64,000 bases of DNA. Source: a bacterium BMS3Abin11. GTDB taxonomy: Bacteria; Pseudomonadota; Gammaproteobacteria; BMS3Bbin11. Where the stretch lies: contig BDTD01000025.1 in NCBI GenBank assembly GCA_002897635.1, positions 93,429-157,428 on the forward strand, in the 5' to 3' direction. Below, piece by piece: positions 18,377 through 28,281 of the stretch. The number at the start of each line of letters is the position of its first letter. The stretch's first letter is position 1. Made by a program: the position numbers and the translations under genes. The notes under the pieces were generated by a model that was not told the DNA's origin, made no database searches, and worked only from the letters and a program-made list of their open reading frames with translations.

Positions 18377-18549
18377 GGTTCTCCTTCTTTATAGTGTGTG
18401 GGTATATTATTAACCCACCATGACCGTCATTTTATCGCATGCGAATGATACACTATTTTAGCCAGTGCGCCGTTTCCATCTCGTTGATCAGTGACCCACC
18501 ACCGTGATGAGTCACCGGGATAGTTTTGGTGCATAACCCTGCATCATCA

Positions 18550-20115
18550 TTACACCCCGCTGGTATCTGTGCGAATTTTTAATCTGGAATCCGCGCTGGT
18601 AAGCGACACATCTGGTTTGCGCCGAAGCAGTAATAGCAGCGGGGCGAGTAGCAGAAAACTCAAAGTTACAAACCAGTAGGCATCGATAAAACCAATCATA
18701 CTGGCCTGCCGCCCAAGTTCATGTGCAAGCAGTTGTGGTGCCAACGGATCGGCAATGGTGAGATGCTTTACTGCCAACCACTGCTGTAACGCCGGATTGT
18801 ACGGGTTAATGTCACCGCCGAGGCGGTTCCAGTTGACCTGCGTCATACGGGTGAATATCGTCGCTACAATAGATATTCCGACGGCACTACCGACGGTGCG
18901 CGCCAGATTGAAAATAGCCGAACCCTGATCAGTTGCGGAGCGCGGCAGGGTCTCGTAGACCAATGTAGACAACGGTACGAATATCATCCCCATACCCAGC
19001 CCCTGTAAAACACTTGGCCAGATGAACCAGCCAATCGACAGGTCGAAGTTGTACCAGGTCATCGGCCAGGTCCCGGCGGCGGCCAACACCAGGCCGACCA
19101 GTACTAGCCGGGGTGCTCCCACCCGGGATATCAAGCCTGACACCACGAACATCCCGAGCGCCGATGCCAGACCGCGGGGCGCCATCACCAGACCGGTGGT
19201 TTCTGCCGGGTAGCCGAATAGCCGCTCCAGCATGAGTGGCTGCAGGACGATCATACCAAATAGCGCCATACCGAATCCCGCCATCATCAACGACGCGAGT
19301 ACCAGGTTACGATCCTTGAGTAAATGCAACTGCAGCACGCTGTCGGGGCGCGACCAGCTACGCAGGGCGAAGGTGACCAGCCCTGTTATGGAGATCATCG
19401 CCATCGCAATAATCATGCCTGAATGAAACCAGTTCTCCTGATTGCCCCGGTCAAGCAGTATCTGCAGACTACCGATTCCTGCCGCCAGCAACAGTGCGCC
19501 GATCCAGTCGAACTTCTCCCAGCGGGGCGTTTCCGGCTTCATCAGCCGCGATATCATCAGCAGGTTGATGATGCCGATCGGCACGTTGATATAGAACACC
19601 CAGCGCCAGTTAAGATACTGGGTGATATAGCCGCCCAGCGTCGGGCCGAGGATCGGCCCGAGCATGATCCCCACACCCCACAATGCCATGGCCTTACCGC
19701 GCTCACCGCTGGGAAAATTGTCGACCATAATGGATTGCGACAAAGGGATCACTGCGGCACCAAATCCACCCTGCAAGAGACGAAACAGTACCATTTCTGC
19801 GAGTGAATCCGACTGCCCGGCCAACGCGGAAGCGACGACGAATCCGCTGATGCTAATCAACATTAGCCGGCGGCGGCCCAACCGGGCCGCCAGAAACCCA
19901 CTCATCGGAATAAAGATTGCCTCCATGACGATGTAAGCCGTCAACACCCAGGTAATCTGGTTTGCGGTTGCACCCAGTGAACCCATCATGTGCGGCAATG
20001 CTACGTTTACGATGGTCATGTCAAGAATAACCATCACGGTAGCCAGCATGACCGCTATACCAAGCAGCCAACGTGGTGAGTCGGCAGATACGGGGGTGGC
20101 GCGCACCCCGGTCAC
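18550..20115 (-). CDS. emrB: DHA2-family multidrug efflux MFS permease, EmrB-like
   Basis: A 521-residue, 14-helix major-facilitator drug:H+ antiporter. The motifs LGATANQITWVLTAYIVMEA, GFLAARLGRRRLML (motif A) and GVGIMLGPILGPTLGGYIT (motif C) are those of EmrB. It pairs with the membrane-fusion protein 30 bp upstream to export hydrophobic compounds across both membranes, presumably through TolC. No MarR-type regulator is adjacent. Confidence 0.92.
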   Translation of the reverse strand: MTGVRATPVSADSPRWLLGIAVMLATVMVILDMTIVNVALPHMMGSLGATANQITWVLTAYIVMEAIFIPMSGFLAARLGRRRLMLISISGFVVASALAGQSDSLAEMVLFRLLQGGFGAAVIPLSQSIMVDNFPSGERGKAMALWGVGIMLGPILGPTLGGYITQYLNWRWVFYINVPIGIINLLMISRLMKPETPRWEKFDWIGALLLAAGIGSLQILLDRGNQENWFHSGMIIAMAMISITGLVTFALRSWSRPDSVLQLHLLKDRNLVLASLMMAGFGMALFGMIVLQPLMLERLFGYPAETTGLVMAPRGLASALGMFVVSGLISRVGAPRLVLVGLVLAAAGTWPMTWYNFDLSIGWFIWPSVLQGLGMGMIFVPLSTLVYETLPRSATDQGSAIFNLARTVGSAVGISIVATIFTRMTQVNWNRLGGDINPYNPALQQWLAVKHLTIADPLAPQLLAHELGRQASMIGFIDAYWFVTLSFLLLAPLLLLLRRKPDVSLTSADSRLKIRTDTSGV

Positions 20116-20145
20116 TCCATCCCCTGGATCAGTAAAGGGAGCATG

Positions 20146-21168
20146 TTATTCCCCGCGCTGCACCTGACCATTGGCCGGATTGTCGGGTTCTGCGGGGCCG
20201 CTGGTATCTATCGTCACGGAACTACTGGCGCCGATACGTAATGGCGGGTCACCGTCACGGGTGATGACCCGTACTCGCACCGGGAAACGTTGTGTCACCT
20301 TGACCCAGTTGCCAGTGGCATTTTCCGGTGGAAGCAGGGAAAATGCCGCACCACTCGCCGGACTCACTGACTCGACGACGCCCTTGAATGTCTTACCTCG
20401 ATACATATCTACCTTAATCGTGACAGGCTGCCCTGGCCGGATACGTGCAAGATCGGTTTCTTTATAGTTGGCATCGACCCAGAAGGTCCGATTCTCCACC
20501 AGTGGGAAAAGCGGCTGTCCGGCCTGCACGATGTCACCCGGACGTACCAAAATCTTGCCCAGAACACCCGACGCCGGTGCATTGATAGTGGTATAGGACA
20601 GGTTCAGGCGCGCCTGATCACGTGCGGCTTCGGCAACACCGATGCGCGCACCGGCTTCATCCTTTTCACGCAAAGCCCGGTTATAAACAGCCTGCCCCGC
20701 TTTGAGAGCTGCCTCTGCCACGCGCAACTTGTCATAATCGGAATCGGTCTGTGCCTGCGACACGGCCTGCCGCGCAAGCATGCGGGTATCGCGCCCATAG
20801 CGGCGACGGGCATTGTCCAGCTGCGCCTGCCGTTGGGTGATCATTGCGTTAGAAGCCTCGACTGTAGCGTCGGCGGCCAACTTCTGCTGTTGAGCGAGTA
20901 CCAACTCCGCCTGTGCCCGCCGCACGGCGATCCGATAGAGCCTGTCATCGATCGCTATCAACATCTGACCCTGACTCACTTTCTGGTGATTCTTGACCGA
21001 TACCCTGACAACCCGCCCACCAATCTGTGGCTCAATACGTACGACGTGGGCGGTAGCATAGGCGTCTGATGTGCTGGGATAGATGGCTTCATACCTCCAG
21101 TACGCATACAACCCACCCCCCGCTACTGCCGTGGAGATCAGCAGCAACGCCCATCCATATTTCGTCAT
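20146..21168 (-). CDS. emrA: HlyD-family membrane fusion protein, EmrA-like
   Basis: A 340-residue periplasmic adaptor with one N-terminal transmembrane anchor (WALLLISTAVAGGGLYAYWR) and a biotinyl-lipoyl half motif (VRIEPQIGGRVVRVSVKNHQ). A long alpha-helical hairpin follows (about 85-190), then a beta-barrel part (APASGVLGKILVRPGDIVQA). It bridges EmrB to the outer-membrane channel. It is the first gene of the emrAB pair, with a 14-bp dyad upstream. Confidence 0.92.
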   Translation of the reverse strand: MTKYGWALLLISTAVAGGGLYAYWRYEAIYPSTSDAYATAHVVRIEPQIGGRVVRVSVKNHQKVSQGQMLIAIDDRLYRIAVRRAQAELVLAQQQKLAADATVEASNAMITQRQAQLDNARRRYGRDTRMLARQAVSQAQTDSDYDKLRVAEAALKAGQAVYNRALREKDEAGARIGVAEAARDQARLNLSYTTINAPASGVLGKILVRPGDIVQAGQPLFPLVENRTFWVDANYKETDLARIRPGQPVTIKVDMYRGKTFKGVVESVSPASGAAFSLLPPENATGNWVKVTQRFPVRVRVITRDGDPPLRIGASSSVTIDTSGPAEPDNPANGQVQRGE

Positions 21169-21259
21169 ACTTGTATTCCTTCAGTTCATTGGCCTGGCCG
21201 CATAAAGGAACAGCCTGCATGTATCGTACTCATCGCGCAGTGACACTGCAATAAAATAG

Positions 21260-21273
21260 TATACGCACGTATA
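21260..21273. promoter_or_regulatory. candidate operator dyad upstream of emrA
   Basis: TATACG-CA-CGTATA is a perfect 6+6 inverted repeat 92 bp upstream of emrA, inside an A+T-rich promoter-like stretch. It could bind a dimeric repressor such as a TetR- or MarR-type protein encoded elsewhere. This is a pattern call only. Confidence 0.35.
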
Positions 21274-21626
21274 AAATAACGATACAAACAGTATTATTAA
21301 CCTTCTCAGCGATCCAGAACTACTGGAAACCAGGCTTATATTGAGCATGTCTTGTCCTTCGCTAATGTCGTTCACCTCATATTGCAAAAAACTCGAGTCA
21401 GATTACGGGTTTTATTAACATACTCATTGCTACGTAACCGTTTATGCAAGTAGTCAGAATCGTTGACTCGGGTATCTGACATATTTTGTAAAAACTGGGG
21501 CCTGACCCAGGGTTTTTATCGTATACTTTTGAACTGGCAACCAGGAACCTGTGCCAACGCAACGGTGCCGGAATTTCACTAAAAGGGGTCTGCGGATTCC
21601 CTTGAATGTCTCAGGAAAAAATAAAA
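21274..21626. other. intergenic region between emrAB and the thioredoxin gene
   Basis: Divergent spacer with the emrA promoter side to the left and the leader of the TlpA-like gene to the right. AAGGGG occurs at 21582 and AGGAAA just before the chosen start at 21627. Apart from the dyad at 21260-21273 I see no gene or RNA element. Confidence 0.5.
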
Positions 21627-22217
21627 ATGGGAATTCGAACCACAAAACGAATAATAATTTCTATGGTGATGATAATTTTTGTCGCCGCCGGCATGGCGAG
21701 CAGAACTGCCCGGGCAGCAGAACTGAATGAGCTTATGAACAAGGTCGGAATGGCCATGCTCATAAACCGGGATGAGGCACCCGATTTTGAGCTGAAAAAC
21801 CTCAAGGGCGAGAAAGTCAAATTAAGCGACTATCGCAACAAGATTGTACTATTGAATTTTATGGCGACCTGGTGCCACTGGTGCCAGAAAGAAATGCCGC
21901 ATTTACAAAAGTTGCATGAAAAATTCCGCGACAGGGATTTTGTTATTGTAGTTGTGTTTCAGGACCGGGAAGGTGCGAGTGCCGTCGTGCCTTTTATGAA
22001 AGAATCAGGTTACACGTTTGCAGTCAGTTCCGGCTTGCTGGATCCCACCGGAGAGGTGGGTAACCAGTATAGTGTAACCGGAACCCCGACGACATTACTT
22101 ATCGACCGGACAGGTAAGATAATCGCCTGGGGGATGGGGTATCGAGACTGGTTCAGCCAGCCTGCCATTGATTTGATAGAAAATCTTCTGGTTTCTTCGA
22201 AGGCCAGGAAAAAATAG
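21627..22217 (+). CDS. TlpA/ResA-like periplasmic thioredoxin
   Basis: A 196-residue exported thiol-disulfide protein. It has a signal peptide (KRIIISMVMIIFVAAGMASR), then the AhpC/TSA-TlpA fold with DEAPDFELKNLKGEKVKLSD, the active site TWCHWCQKEMP (Cys 83 and 86 from this start) and the cis-Pro loop VTGTPTTLLIDRTGKI. CHWC is an uncommon dipeptide between the cysteines. It probably reduces apocytochrome or other periplasmic cysteines using electrons passed by the convergent CcdA-type protein. ATG 21627 is preferred over 21606 because an AGGAAA sequence precedes it. Confidence 0.88.
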   Translation: MGIRTTKRIIISMVMIIFVAAGMASRTARAAELNELMNKVGMAMLINRDEAPDFELKNLKGEKVKLSDYRNKIVLLNFMATWCHWCQKEMPHLQKLHEKFRDRDFVIVVVFQDREGASAVVPFMKESGYTFAVSSGLLDPTGEVGNQYSVTGTPTTLLIDRTGKIIAWGMGYRDWFSQPAIDLIENLLVSSKARKK

Positions 22218-22238
22218 CAGGCCTCTCTCCCTGTCCCC

Positions 22239-23084
22239 TTATTCTAGCTTAAGCAGTTTTGATTCCAGTTCGATCAGCCATTCCGGGGTGGCGGAGAAGT
22301 ACGTATTCAGGTCACTGATTGAGCCAATCAAAAGCAGCATGCCAATAATTAGCAGCAAAACACCACTGATAGTCTCAATGATATGTCCGTGGCGGTTGAT
22401 CTTCTTTAAAAAGCCGGTAGCACGGCCCAATAACAGGGCCGTGAGCAGGAATGGAATCGCCAGTCCCAGGGAGTAGGCAGACAGCAGACCGGCCGACTTC
22501 ATGACCGCCGCAACGGGGTCAGTACCATAGGTAGACCCGGCAGCGAGGGTAAGAATGGCGCCCAGCAGGGGGCCGATGCAGGGCGTCCAGCCCGCCGCGA
22601 AACTCACACCCACCACACCCGAGCGAATATACCCCGGTGTATTACTGTGTTTGGTCTGGACGCGACGCTCAGGAAGAATGATGGCATCCAGTTTGTTGTC
22701 GATGGTGACAAGCACCCGATACAGACGCGGCATCGCTGACAGCCAGACCTCTCCCTTTTTGATAATGCGGGACATGTGTATCCCCAGGATAATGAGGACT
22801 ACACCACCAACCTTTGTCAGTATGTCGGCAAAATCAGTACGCAGATAAGTGCCGAAAACCAGACCCATTGAGGCCCCGATCAGTATGAAGATAAAAGAGA
22901 AGCCGAGAACAAATACCAATGCATGCGCGAACATCCGAGAGCGCGATATATTGTCATCATCAGCGACCGAGACGCCCGTGAGATAACTGAGGTACACCGG
23001 CATCAGCGGTAAAACGCACGGGGATAAGAATGATAACAGGCCAGCCAGTACAGCCAGCATGTAGGTAATGTCACCAGCACCCAT
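22239..23084 (-). CDS. ccdA: CcdA/DsbD-type thiol-electron transporter
   Basis: A 281-residue inner-membrane protein with about six to seven helices. The two family cysteine motifs, LSFLSPCVLPLMPVYLSYLT and AAGWTPCIGPLLGA, form the redox pair that moves reducing power from cytosolic thioredoxin to the periplasm. It converges with the TlpA-like gene 21 bp away, so the two are functionally matched. The periplasmic cytochromes in this window need such a system for haem attachment. Confidence 0.9.
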   Translation of the reverse strand: MGAGDITYMLAVLAGLLSFLSPCVLPLMPVYLSYLTGVSVADDDNISRSRMFAHALVFVLGFSFIFILIGASMGLVFGTYLRTDFADILTKVGGVVLIILGIHMSRIIKKGEVWLSAMPRLYRVLVTIDNKLDAIILPERRVQTKHSNTPGYIRSGVVGVSFAAGWTPCIGPLLGAILTLAAGSTYGTDPVAAVMKSAGLLSAYSLGLAIPFLLTALLLGRATGFLKKINRHGHIIETISGVLLLIIGMLLLIGSISDLNTYFSATPEWLIELESKLLKLE

Positions 23085-23350
23085 AGTTCAAGCTCTCAAT
23101 CCTTGGTTGTGTTCATTTTTTGTGATATCCGGTTTTGCGTGAACAGCCCGGACAGAAGCAGGATTTGCGGGTGGAATAAAATTCGATCATCTACACGATC
23201 GCCATTTCTGCACGGCAGTTCTCAATCTTGCCGGAGTCTGTTATTGGCAGGAAAGACAAGTATGAACCTATCGTAAATATCAACGAATGGATATTAGCAG
23301 AATTGAGTATTAGAGAGAATTGTTCTGGCCCGGTTTTTTTACCATCTCAA

Positions 23351-23581
23351 CTAATAACCTGAACCTTGAATAGCCGACACTCTGCTTATCAGTGCCTGTT
23401 CGCGGTGAGAGTGCTGAGGGATGTATCTCTCGGGTTCCGCCTCGAATGCCCTCCGGCAGATCCCGGCACAGAAGTAGTAAGTCATACCCTGATATCTACA
23501 TTCATCAATAGCAGTTGTGCGACTGACCTTCATGCCGCAAACCGGATCCTTGAAGCTGGGTTCATTGTTCTGTTGTTTCAT
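23351..23581 (-). CDS. YHS-domain metal-binding protein
   Basis: A 76-residue protein with one YHS domain: DPVCGMKVSRTTA, then YQGMTYYFCAGICRRAFEAE. The C-x-x-x-M and C-x-x-x-C cysteines are the likely metal ligands. YHS domains occur in copper and other heavy-metal handling. It is probably cytosolic, since no export signal is seen. It lies about 270 bp upstream of the ccdA gene on the same strand. Confidence 0.82.
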   Translation of the reverse strand: MKQQNNEPSFKDPVCGMKVSRTTAIDECRYQGMTYYFCAGICRRAFEAEPERYIPQHSHREQALISRVSAIQGSGY

Positions 23582-23828
23582 TGATGGCTCCTGGATATTT
23601 TATTCATTACCATTTCCGGTCAGGTGGCCACTCCATCTGCTCACTATTACACGCATATCCTGCATGTTCATTATCGACCTCATCCATCATATCCTGTTAT
23701 TCACATGGGTATAGGGTTCCTCTATTAATTCATGAATACTCATGTTAAATCACAATCTGAGATATCCTGAAATAACAGAGGGATTCTTAGTGTAAAAGCT
23801 GTGTGTAGGTGACAGGTCAAGCCATTCT

Positions 23829-24103
23829 GACCTCGACAAGGACACTATGACTGTAGTGAAGTGATTGGAAGGTTCCTAATCAAATTTCTTTTTTCAGTGG
23901 CGCTATCAGATATAGAAAACTTCACCAAGCTCAGTGCCGCCATCCGAAATCACGACGATTATGAAAAGTTTGTTGATCAGTATGGTGTTAGACGGACCAA
24001 TCCAGAATTCTGGGAGCTGGCCGACTGGTTTCAGGATGAATTCAAGCAAAACAAACCAGTCCTGTCAGGGCTGTTTGACCTCAATCGTTTTCTAAACGAT
24101 TGA
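23829..24103 (+). pseudogene. duplicated 3' end of cti (fatty-acid cis/trans isomerase)
   Basis: This matches the last about 90 codons of the cti gene at 31786-34198 closely in both DNA and protein: FTKLSAAIRNHDDYEKFVDQ here against FTKLSTAIRNHNDYEKFVDQ there, and both contain YGVRRTNPEFWELADWFQD. Upstream of 23880 the similarity continues as DxDxDTMTVV followed by an in-frame TGA and a frame break. There is no start or catalytic region, so it is a non-functional partial copy. It is not identical to the other copy, so the duplication (or the acquisition of a second allele) is not recent. Confidence 0.85.
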
Positions 24104-24254
24104 TTGTATGATATGAAATTGCCACGCTTCTGTGCTCGTGACCGCAGGAAATGCCCGAAGGGTGCTGACGGGTCTTTTTGAATAAACCAGAGTTTCCTTA
24201 CATTTTAAGGCCCCTTAAGGCTCCCTGGATATCAGACAAACAGGTTAGACTCAA

Positions 24255-26330
24255 TCAATCAATGTTCGGAGAGACTGTTCCCGTCTCCACCTGCAAAGGC
24301 TTTGTTTTCCTGGTGGTGGCCTTTTTCTCTGCTGTACCAGGCATCAACTCAAAAAAGGGATTAAAATCTGTCATTGCCAGACGTATTTGATCAAAGATTT
24401 TTCTATCGCCTTTGAATTGTGCCTTGCCTGCTTTTAATTGCTCATCAAAGGTTTTGAGACCCATCATAATCGCGAGCAAGTCTTCACGATTTATGGTGAT
24501 GGTTAGCCCCGCGTCTCTGGCAGAATAGCCTTCGATACTGTTTAAGGTTTCATTGCTCAGTTCAATTGCATATTTTTCCTTATTATCGGGTGTGATCAAA
24601 TTGATTTTGCCAGCCAGGCCTTCGACCTTGCTGCCATCAAGCCGGATTGCAAGATAATCCAGCCATAGTCCGGTACCCATGGCGCGAACCATGTCAGGTC
24701 CGGTACCATGCGGTATGGCACCTTTAGAAATACCATGACGTAATTCATACGCGGCGGCTAAAAAACTATTACGCACACTCGCGCTTTCCCTCTGATAACC
24801 GATTTGCTCAAAGCTATCGGCCAATAGATCTTTTGCCTTCTGGTTATCTGGCTGTGCATAGACCAGTTTATTCAGGATCTCAGTGGCCAATCTATACTTG
24901 CCCTGGTCATACAGTGCCTGCCCTTTGCTTATGATCTTTTTCGAACCGCCCATCATCTCAACATAAAACGGGGCAGAATCCTCAGGCGATAGCGGTATTA
25001 GCGTTGTTGGATTCCCATCCCAGTATCCAAGATAGCGGTTTATAACCGCACGGCTGTTATGTGAGACAGAGCCATGATAGCTGCGCACATGCCATTTGTT
25101 CTGCAGGCTTTCAGGCACTTTATAGACATTGTGAATCTGGTTGATCGTCACACCTTCGTTAGCCAGGTGCATCACTCCATTATTCAGGTTTGCATAGATA
25201 TCGCGTTGATCTTTCATTACTTCCAAAACCCGGTCATTTCCCCACCTTGGCCAGCTATGTGAGGCGATCATCGCGTCGATGTCAGGACCGAACTTATATA
25301 TGGCAGCATTGATTTCTTTGGACCACTCAAGCGCATCCCGAACCAGTGCCCCGCGCAGTGTATAAATGTTGTGAACAGTAGCGACGATATTTTCCGCTGC
25401 CCAAAACAGCTTTTTGTCCGGGAAAAAGGTATTCATCTCGGCAGGGGCTTCTGTGCCCGGCGTATTCTGGAACACCATTTTTATGCCATCAACGGTCATG
25501 GTTTCAAAATCTTTTTTAATCACGACATTAGGCGGGATTAAGCCTAAATTACCCACGGCGGTACTTTTACCGATGGCCTGATCCACATGACCATAAGGAC
25601 TTGCCGGCAACAGAACACCATATTGATAGAACATGCGGCGTGCCATCGCTGTACCGGCATAGACATTTTCAGCAACGGCGTGCTGCATAAAGCCGACCGG
25701 TGCAATGACTTTTACTTTGCCACTTTTTACGTCTTTTTCATCAACAACGCCACGCACACCACCAAAATGATCGCCATGGGAGTGCGAGTAAACCACCGCA
25801 ACAACAGGACGTTCGCCCAATTGCTCATTGATAAATTTCAATGCGGCCCTGGCGGTTTCTTTTGCTGTCAAAGGATCGAATATTATCCAGCCAGTTTTAC
25901 CTTTTATGAAGGTAATGTTGGCAAGGTCAAAACCTCGAATCTGGTACACGCCATCCATGACCTCATACAGGCCATAATTCATATTAAGAATCGCCTGCCG
26001 CTGCAATGATGGGTTTATCGAATCATAGTTCTGGCCCTTCTTAAGAAGGAAATCATATTTACCCATATCCCAGGCCACATTACCCGCATCGGCCATTATC
26101 TTACGGTATTTCGGTGCAGCGATAAAACCCTTTTTCATTTCCTCGAAATCTTGTCTGTCTTCAAAAGGCAGAGACAACCGAAGATTTTTCTGGTATTCGA
26201 TAGTGTACTTTGAAGGTAACTTGCCTTTCGAATCGAAATGGGTGGATGTAGAACTGTTAGCCACTGCTATTGAGGTGATGAATGCCAGAACAGTACACAT
26301 ACCAATGGCTATACTTGATGATATTTTCAT
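24255..26330 (-). CDS. SdsA/YjcS-like alkyl sulfatase, exported metallo-beta-lactamase fold
   Basis: A 691-residue enzyme that hydrolyses alkyl sulfate esters. It has a signal peptide (MKISSSIAIGMCTVLAFITS), then a metallo-beta-lactamase domain with the zinc motif SHSHGDHFGGVRG and downstream ligands (AENIVATVHNIYTLRGALVR, ASHSWPRWGN). An all-helical dimerisation domain (about 430-570) and a C-terminal SCP2-like domain with EGLAGKINLITPDNKEKYAI follow. ATG 26330 is chosen because AAGGAG lies 8 bp upstream; the frame further upstream lacks an export signal. It is likely periplasmic, for surfactant degradation or lipid scavenging. Confidence 0.9.
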   Translation of the reverse strand: MKISSSIAIGMCTVLAFITSIAVANSSTSTHFDSKGKLPSKYTIEYQKNLRLSLPFEDRQDFEEMKKGFIAAPKYRKIMADAGNVAWDMGKYDFLLKKGQNYDSINPSLQRQAILNMNYGLYEVMDGVYQIRGFDLANITFIKGKTGWIIFDPLTAKETARAALKFINEQLGERPVVAVVYSHSHGDHFGGVRGVVDEKDVKSGKVKVIAPVGFMQHAVAENVYAGTAMARRMFYQYGVLLPASPYGHVDQAIGKSTAVGNLGLIPPNVVIKKDFETMTVDGIKMVFQNTPGTEAPAEMNTFFPDKKLFWAAENIVATVHNIYTLRGALVRDALEWSKEINAAIYKFGPDIDAMIASHSWPRWGNDRVLEVMKDQRDIYANLNNGVMHLANEGVTINQIHNVYKVPESLQNKWHVRSYHGSVSHNSRAVINRYLGYWDGNPTTLIPLSPEDSAPFYVEMMGGSKKIISKGQALYDQGKYRLATEILNKLVYAQPDNQKAKDLLADSFEQIGYQRESASVRNSFLAAAYELRHGISKGAIPHGTGPDMVRAMGTGLWLDYLAIRLDGSKVEGLAGKINLITPDNKEKYAIELSNETLNSIEGYSARDAGLTITINREDLLAIMMGLKTFDEQLKAGKAQFKGDRKIFDQIRLAMTDFNPFFELMPGTAEKKATTRKTKPLQVETGTVSPNID

Positions 26331-26459
26331 GCCGCTTCTCCTTTTTTGCGCATTGTATAACAGTTTAGAACTCGTACCAATCAATACCCGTTTTAGTTCA
26401 TTGTGGTTACTGACCATGGCAGTTTGGCTCAGTTTTAACTCATGAGCTTTGACTGTCGG

Positions 26460-28223
26460 TTAGTTCAACTGAGCTGGTTCTGCGAGGACCTTCACCCGAT
26501 TAACCAGCGTAGCCAGCGCTTTCAGCCTCTCATTCAAACGTTTAGCTTCATCATCGGCTTCTGCGCTGCCTGCGGCAGCAAGTTCAAGGCCTTTTTTTAC
26601 TGCCGACTCAATATGCGCTAGAGCCACTGTAAGCCGCTCGCACATGCCCTTGTTGAAATCCCGCATGCTCTTGTCGAGCCGCTGTGCAAAGTCATAACGT
26701 ACCCGGCCTGCCTGGGTATCGGTCAGCTCCTGTGCATATTTCCTGGCATCCCTGAGAATCAACTGATCGCCCAGGAACTTGGGCAAGGCATGGAGAAATG
26801 AGGTAGTCATGAGGCGGATGCTACCCGGCACCTCCCAGAACTTGTAATAGAACCCCGACTGGATATCCCAGGCCGAGTCTGCGTCCACCGCGTCGAAAGG
26901 GATCGAAAAGAGATCCGAAGAGAAACGGTAGAGCTCATCAACCGTAGCATTAATTTTCTCGTTGAATCGGGCACAAATTTGATGAAAGGCGGCTTCCAGC
27001 TTCTCATCCTCATCCCGTCGGAAATGATCCCAGCCAGTGCGTACTGCCTCCATCGCGTATTGCCGTAAGGACTCATCCAGTTCGTGGGAAGAGAGATGGC
27101 GTACGCTGTCGTAGTGGTTCCGTATCTGGGCCTCAATTTCTTCGCTCAACCTGGCCATAAAGTCTTCCACATCCGCCGTCACATCCTGATCCGCCAGATG
27201 TTTTACCTCTGCCTTCAGCAGAATACTGAAATCACGCCCTCCCTGCGCCATTTCGTCGCGCTTGCTTTCAAATGCCTTCACTTTCTGGCGCAATTCATCC
27301 ACCGGCACGGTTAGTGAAGAGAGTGTCAATTCCGCACTGAACCTGGTCTGGGAGAGGAGCCGCAGGAGTCCCTTGGCCAGGGAGGCGACCAGGGCATTAC
27401 CCTTGTCTTCCGCGAGAAAAAGTTTCAACGCCTCCGTGAAGACAAGGAACCCACTTTTTGACAATTGTCCTGCGGAATCTTTCTTGCGCCCCTCCAGGGC
27501 CAACCTGGCGGAGAAAGGGAACAGTGTTGCGGGGAAACCCATAGCCTCCGTGATGACCTGCGAGGTGAAGGCCTGCGATTCAGCAAGATCGGTCGCCGTT
27601 AGCAGATCCGACTTATTGAGCAGGAAGAATATGCGGCCAGCGTAATCTCGCACCTGCTTAAGGAAGTCGTATTCTACCTGGCCGATGGGCTGATCTACAG
27701 AAAGTACCAGCAATACAGCATCGGCACGCGGCAGCAGGCCGTAAGCTACATCACTGTTTTGCTGGTGCACCGATCCGATTCCCGGTGTATCAATCAGCCG
27801 CACACCACTTTTCAACCAGGGCGAAGGCCAGCTGACGTGTACCTCGCTGACACCCTTTTCGTTGTCGGGATTGCCCTTTTCTGTCGCGAAGTCCCACAGT
27901 GCCTTTACATCGGCCTGCTTCTCAGTACCGTCCTGGAACAGAATCTGCACGGTCGGTGCCTTGCCGTATTCGAGGATCGTGGCAATAGCCGTCAGTGGCA
28001 CCACCCCCACCGGCAGGACATCCTCGCCGATAAGTGCATTGATTACACTACTCTTGCCCCGCTTGAACTCCCCCATGACAACCAGGTTGAACACATTGGA
28101 TTCGAACCGTTGCCGGAGCATTTGTATCTCGGCCGGTGGAATACACTCGAGAGTTTCGGCGTCGGTCAGATATTGCTGAAAATAATCTGACTGAGAATTT
28201 TTAGGTTGAATGTGTGACGGCAC
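26460..28223 (-). CDS. bacterial dynamin-like GTPase
   Basis: A 587-residue dynamin-family protein. The GTPase domain at about 40-290 has G1 GEFKRGKSS, G3 LIDTPGIGSV and G4 LLNKSDLL. The remainder is a long helical stalk with hydrophobic tips (WEVPGSIRLMTTSFLHALP), suggesting membrane contact, and a C-terminal coiled coil. Such proteins remodel or protect membranes and often work in pairs; only one is present here. It lies 129 bp upstream of the alkyl sulfatase. The membrane theme of its neighbours (alkyl sulfatase, cti) is suggestive only. Confidence 0.87.
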   Translation of the reverse strand: MPSHIQPKNSQSDYFQQYLTDAETLECIPPAEIQMLRQRFESNVFNLVVMGEFKRGKSSVINALIGEDVLPVGVVPLTAIATILEYGKAPTVQILFQDGTEKQADVKALWDFATEKGNPDNEKGVSEVHVSWPSPWLKSGVRLIDTPGIGSVHQQNSDVAYGLLPRADAVLLVLSVDQPIGQVEYDFLKQVRDYAGRIFFLLNKSDLLTATDLAESQAFTSQVITEAMGFPATLFPFSARLALEGRKKDSAGQLSKSGFLVFTEALKLFLAEDKGNALVASLAKGLLRLLSQTRFSAELTLSSLTVPVDELRQKVKAFESKRDEMAQGGRDFSILLKAEVKHLADQDVTADVEDFMARLSEEIEAQIRNHYDSVRHLSSHELDESLRQYAMEAVRTGWDHFRRDEDEKLEAAFHQICARFNEKINATVDELYRFSSDLFSIPFDAVDADSAWDIQSGFYYKFWEVPGSIRLMTTSFLHALPKFLGDQLILRDARKYAQELTDTQAGRVRYDFAQRLDKSMRDFNKGMCERLTVALAHIESAVKKGLELAAAGSAEADDEAKRLNERLKALATLVNRVKVLAEPAQLN

Positions 28224-28281
28224 GGTGCCTCCTCATGTATGAGCAGCTCTTCTTCTGGTAGAAATGTGGTATATGACTAAG

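Noticed and set aside
23861..24103. Stand-alone 80-residue gene
   Set aside because: It aligns with only the last part of Cti, lacks the catalytic region and is preceded by a stop and frame break.
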